Of a stretch of DNA of 64,000 bases, positions 1-19,020 are shown piece by piece. Every line of letters begins with the position of its first letter. Within the stretch, counting starts at the first letter, position 1. The notes beneath the pieces are model-generated. The model was not told the DNA's origin, searched no databases, and was given only the letters and a program-made list of their open reading frames with translations. The translations under genes and the position numbers were made by a program. This stretch comes from Gadus chalcogrammus (lineage: Eukaryota > Chordata > Actinopteri > Gadiformes > Gadidae): assembly GCF_026213295.1 (NCBI RefSeq), contig NC_079415.1, positions 24,279,847 to 24,343,846 on the forward strand. The letters run 5' to 3'.

Positions 1-1676
1 GCGGCGTCTCCTGTATGCCCTACTGTCTTCGAGCAGTTCTACCCACTGTCGCTCTCTGAGCTATCGCAGGTGGTTACAAAATTGAGACCTTCACAATATC
101 CGCTAGACAGTATTCCTGCAAGATTACCGAAAGACGTGTCTCACACTGTTGGCCCATACATTTTAACGTTAATAAACACCTGCCTTGCCTCAGGCTGTGT
201 TTCAACTGTTTTTAAACATGCTATAGTCCAGCCCATTATCAAAAAAAACAACCTCGACCCCTCTGTTCTCTCCAGCTTTAGGCCTATCTCTAAGCTTCCC
301 TTCCTCTCTCAAGTGTTAGAAAAAGTGGTTTTAGAACAACTGCAGCTACACCTGCATCTTAATGACTTAACAGAAAAGTTTCAGTCTGGTTTTAAATCAC
401 GCCACAGCACAGAAACTGCACTTTTAAAAATCTTTAATGATCTTCTATTAACTGTTGACTCGGGGAGTTCTGCTGCGCTCGTGCTTTTAGACTTGACTGC
501 TGCCTTTGACACAGTCGACCACCAGATTCTTTTATCCCGCCTGGAACTCTGTGTTGGTATTACTGGAAATGTCTTAAAATGGTTCAAGTCATATCTGTCA
601 AAGAGAACCTTCTCTGTTCATCTAGGCCAATACTCAGCTGCTGCCCCACTAGTCTGTGGGGTCTCCCAAGGCTCTATTTTATCTCCAATTCTTTTTGCGT
701 TATATTTGCTTCCCCTAGGTTCCATTTTTAAAAAACACAACATTTCTTTCCATTGCTTTGCAGATGACCTACAAATCTACCTGCCATTAAAATCAAACAG
801 GGATTTCACAAATGCATTGTTAAACTGTCTAACACTAAACAATAATAAAACCGAAATAATTGTTTTTGGCAAATCCGAACTACTGGATGGCATCGACAGT
901 GTTCTTGGTCCCCTTGCCTCCTACAGCCGCCCTTTTGTTAGAAACCTCAGAGTTATTTTCGACAATGGTTTTAAATTTAACAAGCAAATAAGCTCAGTCG
1001 TGAAGACAAGTTTCTTCCAGCAGACTCCTAGCGAAAGTAAAGCTGTATCTCCCACCAAAGGACTTTGAAAGAGTCATTCACCTGTTCATAATGTCCCGTT
1101 TAGACTACTGTAATTCTCTTTACTTTGGTGTGGACCAATGTCTGTTCCGTCGCCTGCAACTGGTCCAAAATGCTGCTTGCACGTCTCCTTACTGGGAAAG
1201 GCAATATGACCACATTACCCCTGTCCTGGCCTCTCTTCACTGGCTTCCTGTGGTTTTTAGAATTAAATTCAAAATCCTGTTGTTTACTTTTTAAATCTAT
1301 ACATGGGCTGGCACCTAAATATATGTCAGAGCTGGTCAGAAATTCGGTCAGCTCAGCAGGTGCTGCTGGATGTACCTAGGTGCAGACAAAAAACAAAAGG
1401 CGACAGAGCCTTCGCTGTGGCCACTCCTAATCTTTGGAACAGTCTCCCCCTGAGTCTGAGAACTGCCCAGTCTATCGACCAGTTCAAAACGCAACTAAAG
1501 ACTCACTTTTTTACATTGGCGTTTAATACAGATTAAGATTTTATTTTATCTTATTCATTGTTGTTGCTAACATGCAATTTTAAGCCTTCTTGTTTTTTGT
1601 TTTGTTTTATATATTATCAACTACTGTTGTTTTAAAATGTGCTATATAAATAAACTTGACTTGACTTGACTTGACA
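1..1676 (+). mobile_element. 5'-truncated LINE (L2/CR1-like), decayed reverse transcriptase
   Basis: A non-LTR retrotransposon fragment entering from the left edge. The frame at about 70-1068 shows reverse transcriptase blocks in order: SSFRPIS, then FQSGFKSRHSTETALL, LLDLTAAFDTVDH, GVSQGSILSPILF and the catalytic FADD box. Thumb and C-terminal pieces (SRLDYCNSL, LQNAA, HWLPV, then NLWNSLP) continue to about 1536 but lie in two other frames, so there are at least two frameshifts and the protein is broken. The 3' end is typical of fish L2-like elements: a GCTATATAAATAAA motif at about 1640 followed by a short ACTTG repeat ending near 1676. The clade is assigned from motif wording only; L2, Rex1 and CR1 relatives look alike at this level. 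Confidence 0.85.
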
Positions 1677-1774
1677 TGTGTTAAATATTCACTCTTCCTA
1701 ATATGTAAATGTGACATCAGATACACTTGTGAGAAGGTGTGAGACTCTATCAACTTCACCATCCCTAGTACTAG

Positions 1775-2090
1775 TTGTGTCTTACTCAACCGGTCGAACC
1801 AAGCATTGGTAACACTGCCTGCGTTAGGGGGTTCGATTCCTTACCCCCTCCACCCACCCACACCTCTCTTACACACTTATTATATGTTGTACGTCCTGGC
1901 ACTTAGAAATAGTATTTTGCATTGTGTAGCGTCTTATCCAAGCTATCTTTGTTGTATACTAGGAATGGGTTAACTTAGTGATTGTAAGTGGTTCTATGAA
2001 CATCCTTACTGTACCGACAGGGATATAATATTGTTTCACCTTCTTCTGACAAATGTACTTATTGTAAGTCGCTGTGTAAGTGTAAATGAT
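1775..2090 (+). mobile_element. tRNA-type SINE head joined to a LINE 3' tail (degraded)
   Basis: At about 1830 there is a polymerase III B-box-like GGTTCGATTCC. It is followed from about 1886 by a tail starting GTTGTACGTCCTGGCACTTA and ending with TTATTGTAAGTCGCT near 2075. The same tail recurs at 33700-33920, and its beginning is found at the 3' end of the LINE at 58.3-59.5 kb, so it belongs to that LINE family or to a SINE that borrowed its 3' end. No convincing A box is visible, so this is not a functional tRNA gene. Confidence 0.55.
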
Positions 2091-2201
2091 TCTCACTAGG
2101 GTCCCCTATGCTATGCATTTGTGCACTCATGTACTGTAGAGACACTGGAGGAAATCCTCTTCCACAAGGTTTACCTATATTAAAGAGGGTCTTATGAACA
2201 G

Positions 2202-2220
2202 GGGGGGGGGGGGGGGGGGG
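2202..2220. repeat. Poly-G run beside keratin exon 3
   Basis: About 19 consecutive G residues lie only a few bases from the donor side of the type II keratin exon 3. Such a run can stall sequencing and is a plausible place for assembly loss. Confidence 0.8.
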
Positions 2221-2231
2221 GTCCTTCTCAC

Positions 2232-6757
<4,526 letters not shown>

Positions 6758-7145
6758 GACGACGGTAGGAGAGAGGCAGCAGGGACACACCAACTCCGAC
6801 AGGGCCACCTGCTTTTAAGCCGTCCCGGGACCAGTCCCCCTACCTCGCCTCAGAGGACCGGTGGCCAATCAAGAGCGGCCCGGTGCGGCACTTCAAAAGA
6901 AAACGGAAATATTTGACAGGAAATTCGTGAATTTCCACAGAAATCCTGTTTGTCCAGGGGGTGTGCCGCGCGTGGGCAGCCAATGGCGCCATTGGGGGGG
7001 GGGGCAGGTGAAATAATTACATAGACCTTGAGGTATAAATAGGTCCCGTCATATCTCACACCTGCAAGTCACCACCGACCCAGACGCTCACCCAGCCTCC
7101 TCCGTCCAGTTTGCTCCTCCTTCTTCTCCTTCCTCAGCTGCCGTG
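6758..7145. promoter_or_regulatory. Bidirectional promoter of the keratin-like pair
   Basis: Only 388 bp separate the two divergent start codons. For the plus-strand gene a clear TATA box (TATAAATA) sits at 7034-7041, about 105 bp before its ATG, which predicts a transcription start near 7065. For the minus-strand gene a weaker TTAAAA-type box lies at about 6812-6817, about 55 bp before its ATG. Divergent head-to-head promoters are known for KRT8/KRT18. The transcription starts are inferred. Confidence 0.7.
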
Positions 7146-11965
<4,820 letters not shown>

Positions 11966-12282
11966 AATGGCGGACTCGTTTGGTCTGAGAGCGGACGGCG
12001 AGGTCTCAGCGGTGCCGGGAAATGTAGCCGATAAAGAAAATAAGAAAAAAAAAGCTAAGAAGAGTTCGAGTTCATCTTCGTCGTCCTCTTCTTCTTCTAT
12101 CTCCTCCTCTTCCTCCTCATCCTCCGAGTCGGAGAAGGAGGAAGAGAAAACCGGCCAATCGGATGAAGCAAAGCCCGATCAAACATCTTGAGCTTCTCTA
12201 TGAATGGCTGTCTAAAGCCGTAGCTCTGAACCTGTTACAGAGATGTGTGTGTGTTTGTGTGTGTGGGATATCTTTATTGTGA

Positions 12283-12288
12283 AATAAA
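12283..12288 (+). terminator. Polyadenylation signal of the type I keratin-like gene
   Basis: AATAAA lies 318 bp after the short-tail stop and 92 bp after the long-frame stop, following a GT-rich stretch. It is the first good signal after the coding region. Confidence 0.65.
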
Positions 12289-12419
12289 TATATTTGGGGT
12301 CCAAAGACTGTTGTTGTTGTTGATTCATGATCCCGATCAGAAATTAAACAAAATAATAAGTATAAGATATAATAAGTGATGTTTTATAGCTATATTCCTT
12401 ATGAAATTAAAAACTGTTA

Positions 12420-12890
12420 AGATTGGTCTGCTTCTTTAACGTACCAGGGTACAGTAGACTAAACTAGTTAACTAGTGAAGATAACATGATGGATCTGCTC
12501 CTTTAAAGTACCAGGGTAATACACTAAACTAGTTCACTAGTGAAGATAAAATGATGGGTCTGCTCCTTTAACGTAGCAGGGTAGTCTAACCTAGTAAACT
12601 AGGGAAGATAACATCATGCTCTTTAAGAAGGTACCAGAAGGTGGCCGGTTCAAGTCCCGACCGGTACACAAAAAATGTGGGCTGGGGGAGTAGTTGTGGT
12701 GTCCTCCAGCAAAGGCACCTGAAAACCCCACCTGCTCCCTGGTGCACTGCGGCTGCCCACCTCAAGTGCTGGACCACATGTTCAGACACAAGCACCCCAA
12801 GGCCACTAGTGTGCCAAGAGGGAAAAAGTGATTATTAACTAGTGAAGATAACATTATGCTCTTTAAACGTACTATGGTTGAAACTAATGA
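12420..12890. repeat. Tandem repeat of about 63 bp, interrupted
   Basis: Units share CTGCTCCTTTAA, CCAGGGTA, ACTAAACTAG and TAGTGAAGATAACAT. Three to four copies occupy 12420-12620 and one more follows at about 12834-12890, after the SINE-like insertion at 12633-12830. Confidence 0.75.
12633..12830 (+). mobile_element. tRNA-derived SINE fragment
   Basis: A B-box-like GGTTCAAGTCCC at about 12647 is followed by a body with CTCCCTGGTGCACTGCGGCT, wording common in fish tRNA SINEs. It interrupts the 63-bp tandem repeat. The A box is lost. Confidence 0.65.
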
Positions 12891-13109
12891 AGGTTTAAAA
12901 GGATATCTCTGCCAAACGTTTGGAATTAGAGGGTTCTGGGCTGACCAACAACCACCAGACAGACATTGCTCTGTAGTCAATGACATCAGCCTATTTCTCA
13001 GTTCACTTAGATTATAAGTATAAGTAAGGTTAACTTTAAGTATAAAGCATACAAGAATATAAGATAAGTATTGTTCCAAATGTTAAACATTATTGATATT
13101 ACCTGATAT

Positions 13110-13215
13110 TAGCCGTTTTGAAAATGTGCAATCACAAGTGGGCGTGTCCACCTCAATGTATGACGGATAGTTTGCTACAGTCCCCTGGGTAGGCTTGTAG
13201 AGAGCCGTTTCTCTC
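13110..13215. mobile_element. Relic of the TTAA fold-back MITE family
   Basis: TTAGCCGTTTTGAAAAT, AGTGGGCGTGTCCACCT and CCCTGGGTAGGCTTGTAG match, with changes, the intact copy at 31525-31806. Only one half is recognisable. Confidence 0.6.
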
Positions 13216-13747
13216 TCTCTTTACTGTTCTTCCTTGGTTAGTCGGCACGAGACAATCACATTAATGATAACGATTGGCTGAGGTAGACATGTCATTGTAA
13301 GCCATCAGAGGTAGAGTTGGGCGGGTGTTGTATACACAAACGTCGAAAGCGCGGAAACACAATGATACAAGTGACTCAACGAGAAATGTATGGCAAGCCC
13401 AAATAATCCAAAAATAGCCTTCTTTAAATGGAAGTGGATTAGATTACTTTTCCCTCAAAGAAATTCAAGGAACGAGTGAAATCGTGAAATGCACATTATG
13501 CCCTGGACAAATTGCCTCTCCACGTCGGGGTCAAGTAATTCAAACACTTTTGAACGATGCATGTGTTCCGTGCATGAACATTAACATGTATTTTGGGTTC
13601 CATCAAAGATGGGTGGAGGTGGGTTCCAAATTATTTGACACATTTGAACATTAAAGGCCCAGTATGCAACTTTTCTAGCCAAAATTACATTAATTATGCT
13701 GGTTGAGAGTTATTCTGATGGTTCTGCAACCATTCCTGGGTCGTTTG

Positions 13748-14967
13748 CAGTGGCGTTTTCTCCCGGAGGCCAAGGGAAGCCAGGCTTCCCTGTGTTTTTA
13801 GGTTGTAGTTGTCATCCAATAAAAACATTTATATTAACAGTTTCGTTAATTATTTTGTGCTGTGTTGCTGTAATTTCTTCCCATTTTCCTCCTCTCATTG
13901 ACCATTTCACAATGCGCGATACTGCGCCCCTGTTATATACTGAAGACGCGGCGAAACACGACACTGCACACTGCGAGGAAGCCAGCCCGGGCTGGCATCC
14001 CTTAGTGAAAAAAAAAGAAAGAATTTACCAATCAGGTGAGGCTACCGTCATGACACTGCCCTCCTCTGATGGTCGGGAGGGTGTCAGGAGGGGGCCAAGG
14101 GAAGCCACTCGGCCCTTGGCTTCACACCAATCAAATCAAAGCATCATTATCAACGTCACCGAAAAATCAATAACAAAACAAATAGCGCGAAATTAGCATA
14201 GTTTGAATTGTTTTCATTTTTGAGTAGCCTATTAGCAAGTGCAGTTATGGAGGGTGGAGATTTAGATATTTACTTAAAAATAATTTTACCAAACTACCAC
14301 AACAGCAGCGAATCAAAATAAAATCCGATGGCAGGCCAACACCGAAGCTGAAACTGCGCGTTGAGAGAAAGCAAGGCTTCTTCGGACATTCAATGAAGAA
14401 AACTACGCGAACGGAGTGGCTAGCTGGCAGCAGCAAACCTCAGTGACTATTTTGCTGGCCGTGTCTTTTTTTTGACAAGGATTCGTGCTCCCTCAACAAT
14501 CCCTGGGTCACTACAGGATTCGTGGACCTTGCCAACTTGTCCGGGCAATCGAGAGGCACGGTAAATCAAAAAGCCACTATTATTTATCATATCAAATACT
14601 GTGATTGTGTGAGTCGTGTTACACGTGAACATGAAACTTGAAATAGCCGACAGCCGCGCTGTCGATTCTTTGACCATTAGCGGCTTGTGCATTTCGGTCG
14701 GGGAGGGGTTGCATTTTATAAAAATGTAAATTTAATGAGATGTTTAGGAGTAGGCCTAGTGGTGTGTGTGGTGTGGGTGTGTGTGTGTGTGTGTGTGGTG
14801 TGTGTGGTGTGGTGTCAGATACAGGCATGGTAAATCCTGGTAAATGACCAGGCGCTCAAATAGCTCTTGTAGTTGCGTTAAATACATCCAAGCTGCAACG
14901 TACTATTTTCTCTAAAGGTTTGGCCTCACTTGGCTTCCTCAAAAAAGATCCCCACGCCACGCCACTG
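13748..14967. mobile_element. hAT element, 1220 bp, with exact 8-bp TSD
   Basis: It begins CAGTGGCG and ends CGCCACTG. The octamer GTCGTTTG is present at 13740-13747 and again at 14968-14975, the 8-bp target duplication expected of hAT. Inner copies of GGCCAAGGGAAGCC and GGCTTCCTC add to the inverted character. A GT-rich simple repeat lies at 14760-14815. No transposase is readable. Confidence 0.9.
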
Positions 14968-15197
14968 GTCGTTTGGTGGGTGTGTCATTGCCCCATGTCA
15001 CCTCTCCAAGGAAAAAGCACATATGCAACTTGCTCTGTTCGGACCGACACAATCCGGATGTGACGCAGCGGAAGTATCCAATCGCGCCTCGAAAATGTAG
15101 TCATATTGTCGTTTCGAAAAATCTTTACGGCACAGACACACACCCAAACATGGCACCGGCTAGATATAAACAGCCAGTTACGAGGCAATTGTTGCAT

Positions 15198-15241
15198 CCT
15201 CTTGGGTCCCTTATCAATCGACTGATAAGGGACCCAAGAGG
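15198..15241. other. Perfect 19-bp hairpin
   Basis: The arm CCTCTTGGGTCCCTTATCA (15198-15216) is followed by a 6-nt loop and its exact reverse complement (15223-15241). It lies within the TTAA element. Confidence 0.9.
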
Positions 15242-16049
15242 CGACTGTCGGTGGAACAAAAGAAGAATGGACCAGAAAAGAGATCAGACACGAGTGAAAG
15301 GGGAACTATGCAACTTTTTGGCTTGATTTACCTTAATATAACAGGCTAAGAGTCATTGCGATTGTTCTATTATACATTTTTGTTCGATTGTTCTTTGTTT
15401 CGACTCCCCCTTGCGCATCTTGACGGAGAAAAGGAATAGGTTTTGCCGGCGACCCGCCGCCCACTCTCGCGGGAGTCTCGGGTCTCGCGAAGTAACGAAT
15501 TGCTTTACGGCACAGACCCCCAAACACGGAAGCGGCTCGATATAAACACAAGTAACTAAGGGATTGTTACATCATCATAGATCAGCCGACTAAAAAGAGA
15601 CAGAGAAACCCAATGTCGGAGGAACAGAAGAAGAGAAAAGGGAGACGGACCGACAGAGAGCCAGACACGAGTAAACGTTGGGCACGCTTTTCAGGAATAG
15701 CGTGAACTGAAAGAAAAAGAAGACTGCAAATCAGACGCCGACTTGGCCGCGTTGCTTTTATAATTGAAAGTACCCTTGGGTGAACTTTGTCTTCGTGGTA
15801 TTCTTGATGTTGATAGTCTCTTTACAAATGTGTTTGCTCAACCATTTGGTTGTGAGCCCTGTAAAAATCGTTTTCTCAACCGTTTTGTTGTGTGCCCTGT
15901 ATGTTTCTTGCTTGCTTGCAACCATATCCCCCAGATACAGACTGAATCCCCGAATCCAGGTTCTTGTTATTTAGATTATTATGTTGGCCAACACTCTTAC
16001 ACTGATCGTTCTGTTCAACCTAAGATACCTAAGAAGAAACAATTATAAT

Positions 16050-17347
16050 TAGAGATGCACCGATTGCAAAATTCTTGGCCGACGATACCGATTTCCGGTT
16101 TTTAAGGAGGTCTGACCTGCCAAAACCGGTTTTTCCGATACCGATTTTCTAAGAAATAATTATAATCATATAATAGCAGTGATGTTGATAGGTTTTCAAT
16201 GTAGTGAGTCCCCGGGACCCACAGGTGGCGAGTTGGGTGGGTCCCTGAGAAATTCAATGGGTCCCGACTCCCCAGTTTAAAAAATGTGTTTCTTTTTTAT
16301 TATTATTCTATTTCTTAAATTAAATTAATAGTGTTAAACTCAATACATGAAATTGTCATCTGAAAAGCGCAGCCATTTGTAGTATGTGGTGAGCCACTGC
16401 TTCAGAAAAGTTCGCTTTTTTTGGGAGGAACATGTAGAAGGTTGAGGCACTTCTTCTGCAGTGGGCTCATCAGGCTCAGTAGAGGGGGAGGCAGAAGTAG
16501 GTACAGGCAATGTTGAGGTACTCTCTCTAGGCTGATCAGAGTCAGGGAGGAGTGCAGAGGTAGTGGGGACAGAAAATGCAGCTGCAATAGTTTGCTGACC
16601 TGCAATAGGTTTAATCTTTTTCTTTGGTGGTTTTTGCGTTCTCTCTTCTCTGCCTGTTTCTCGAGAAAAACTGGATCTCGTTGGAAGCGCGATGTATGCG
16701 CAGGCGCCGTTTGGGCATAACAATATGGCGGCTGCCGTTCAATGTCGTTTTCATCACCACCACCGGATTATGTTTCATTTATTTCATTACAGCACGTCCC
16801 TAAACGTTACAACATAATCGACACGAATGAGCACAGCATCGAGCAGTGGAAACGTGGGTTTATTTACTATGAAGTTCGTATTTTTAATTGTTGAAATGAA
16901 ATCAGCGGTGACGAGCTAGTTGTTTTGGTAGCGGCTAAATTAGCATGTCGCGATACTTTGTACAGGGGATCACGTCTGCGTCGAGTAGCTGCGCAGAGGG
17001 TTGAAACAGCGCTTGTCCGGCCTGCTCACAAGAAGGTTTCTTTGGCCAGTTACTGTACATTAAACACGAGTTGTTTAATGTTCACAATGTATCGTTTTTC
17101 ATGGGGAAAATGAGATGCGTCCCCGGGACGCATGGATAGTGAGTTTAGTGCGTCCTTTCAGATTTTAATGCGACATGTTTTCTTTCCGCGCTCTGGGCGC
17201 CTTGAGCTGCTACGCACCGCGCATGCGGGTGAGTTTGATCGGCCGAAAACCGGAAATTACGACAGTGACCGGCAGGTCACCGATTGTGGCCGATTGGATA
17301 CAAAACCGGCTTTTTTAATCGGCGGCCGATTGATCGGTGCATCTCTA
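16050..17347. mobile_element. hAT element, 1298 bp, with exact 8-bp TSD
   Basis: The termini are TAGAGATGCACCGAT (16050) and its inverse ATCGGTGCATCTCTA (ending 17347). The octamer ATTATAAT flanks both sides (16042-16049 and 17348-17355). The interior repeats GGCCGATTG/ACCGATT motifs near both ends. It carries a minus-strand open frame (see 16340-16723) and a diverged direct repeat around that frame (near 16205-16270 and 17110-17180, sharing GTCCCCGGGAC). Confidence 0.9.
16340..16723 (-). pseudogene. N-terminal relic of a transposon-derived nuclear protein
   Basis: A 127-codon frame with a basic segment (PPKKKIKPIAGQQTIAAAF), a Ser/Pro/Thr-rich linker and KKRTFLKQWLTTYYKWLRF near the end. 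That last motif resembles the start of hAT/KIAA1586-like element proteins, where a folded domain follows a disordered N terminus. The frame stops soon after, and no catalytic domain follows inside the element. Identification rests on motif wording and is tentative. Confidence 0.4.
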
Positions 17348-17689
17348 ATTATAATCTAGGATATAAATTCTCCCCGTCAACTATAAAAAATGATGGATTT
17401 ATGTTTATTGCAATACAAATACACCATTTTAAAAATGTATAACCTTGCCTACACTTTATGAACATCTACTTCGGACATGGCTCCATGCATTCGCCGGCTT
17501 CTTTGAAAACAAATGCACATGGCTCGCGTAGAAGTGCATGGGGAAGGGTCGTCAACGAGTTATTACGACAGTGTTAAAATATCTACTACGAAGCTGTAGG
17601 GGGCGCTGTGTAGAGAAATGTATGTGCCAAAACCAAGAAAACAGCGAAGAAATGCCCGAAGTTGCATAGTGGGCCTTTAAGAAATGTAC

Positions 17690-18150
17690 TTGAAAGTAAC
17701 GCAACAGTCACTTTCCCCAGTAACTAGTTAATTCTGGTTTATACTACTCCGTAAAGTGCTGTACGTAGTCACGGAGAGCCCTCTCCGTCGTCGGAGACCC
17801 TCTCTGTAGATATACGTTCGTGTCCCATATTATTTCACAATCCGTCAACGCAACGGAGACGGCGGAGACGGAAAGGGGTGTGATTGGTCTTCTAACAATT
17901 TTTTTTCCAGAATCACTTTTCCCGGGCGTATACGAATCCTAACTAGTAACTGTAACTAATTACTTTTTAAAGTAATTTGCCCAACAGTGCTACTAACCAT
18001 GTAAATTGTGTTGTAAATAAACTCCCAGACCTTTTCAAATCTTATCTCCATCCATCTCCGTTGTTAAAAGATAGTGGATGGTCACGTAGTGCTACGGAGA
18101 GCGCTCTCCGTGTCTACGTACAACACTTTACGGAGTAGTAAAAATCAGCC
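17690..18150. mobile_element. Interleaved MITE remnants (PIF/Harbinger-like and another)
   Basis: Inverted ends ATACTACTCCGTAAAGTG (about 17742) and CACTTTACGGAGTAGTA (ending about 18140) frame the region. Between them GGAGAGCCCTCTCCG-type palindromes recur. Two pieces of a different common fish repeat (TAACTAGTTAA at about 17722, and TAACTGTAACTAATTAC to GCCCAACAGTG at about 17945-17990) look like one element split by the first. Confidence 0.55.
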
Positions 18151-19020
18151 TTCAGGCTGACCAATTAAAGGCCTTATCGCTGTCACGCTCATATGAGTGG
18201 TCTTAAAATGGTATTCTTCGCGAGGACCTTTCCATCACTGCCCATCCCCTGCTATGCGCTGCTATTTCTACTACTAAATATAATTTCCTATATATTGAAG
18301 CATATAGCACAGGCCTTCTCATGTCAATAGGATATTACGCCATCATATTTTTTTCTGAGTTTTTGTCATACTTGTATTTGCATCCATGGCATTCACACTG
18401 CAATACCTTCAGGAATTGCATTTCTAGTTTACAAGGAAAGTCAATGGAGCAGTTCCAGACCTTCTGTACAAATGAAATGAAGAACGATGGTCTGGTAGGA
18501 CCAGGCTAGGGCAGAGGTCCTTTCAGCTAAGAAACCCTTGGCTGAATTCGGGCACTTGTGAAAACTATGGCTTGCATAAAATTTGCATAAAATGTTTCTG
18601 AGAAATAGGTTAGTGTAGCTAAACATCAACATTAGTCGTTGTATAGTTATATAATCTTTGTATTGTTATTATTACTTACTAGATTGTTTGAAAGTAATTT
18701 TGGCAGTTCCATGTACCATTCACACTTACATTGCATGAAATACAATAGAGCCAATAGAACAATAAATTATCATATTGTGATAGACTTTTGATCAATATCA
18801 ATATAAAACATGTTACACAAACACGGTTCCATATTTATTGACAATATCAGTAGACATGTTGAAGAACAGTTGAAGGTCATATTAAGTGTTAAACAGAAGT
18901 GTTTAAATCCAGCATGGTAATTCCTATTCTTTTTAGGTCATTAAAATGATCAATAGTTATCGATATCGATGTATGGTTCTGACTTGTGCCTTGGATTAGA
19001 AATGGATCCTCTCCCTAATG
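18151..19020. other. No gene or recognisable element
   Basis: AT-rich sequence with short chance reading frames. Nothing with family motifs or clear repeat ends was found. Confidence 0.5.

Larger units (their letters stand above)
13651..17680. mobile_element. TTAA-flanked DNA transposon hosting two hAT insertions
   Basis: The left end (13651) is TTAAAGGCCCAGTATGCAAC and the right end (to 17680) is the inverted counterpart, with one mismatch in about 22 bp. TTAA on both sides suggests a Kolobok- or piggyBac-type element. Removing the two hAT elements with one TSD copy each leaves about 1.5 kb. The remaining host sequence contains a 19-bp hairpin (15198-15241) and a diverged internal duplication (about 15119-15310 versus 15500-15690, sharing TTTACGGCACAGAC and GATATAAACA). 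The reading frame at 15764-16048 is not recognised as a transposase. Confidence 0.8.
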
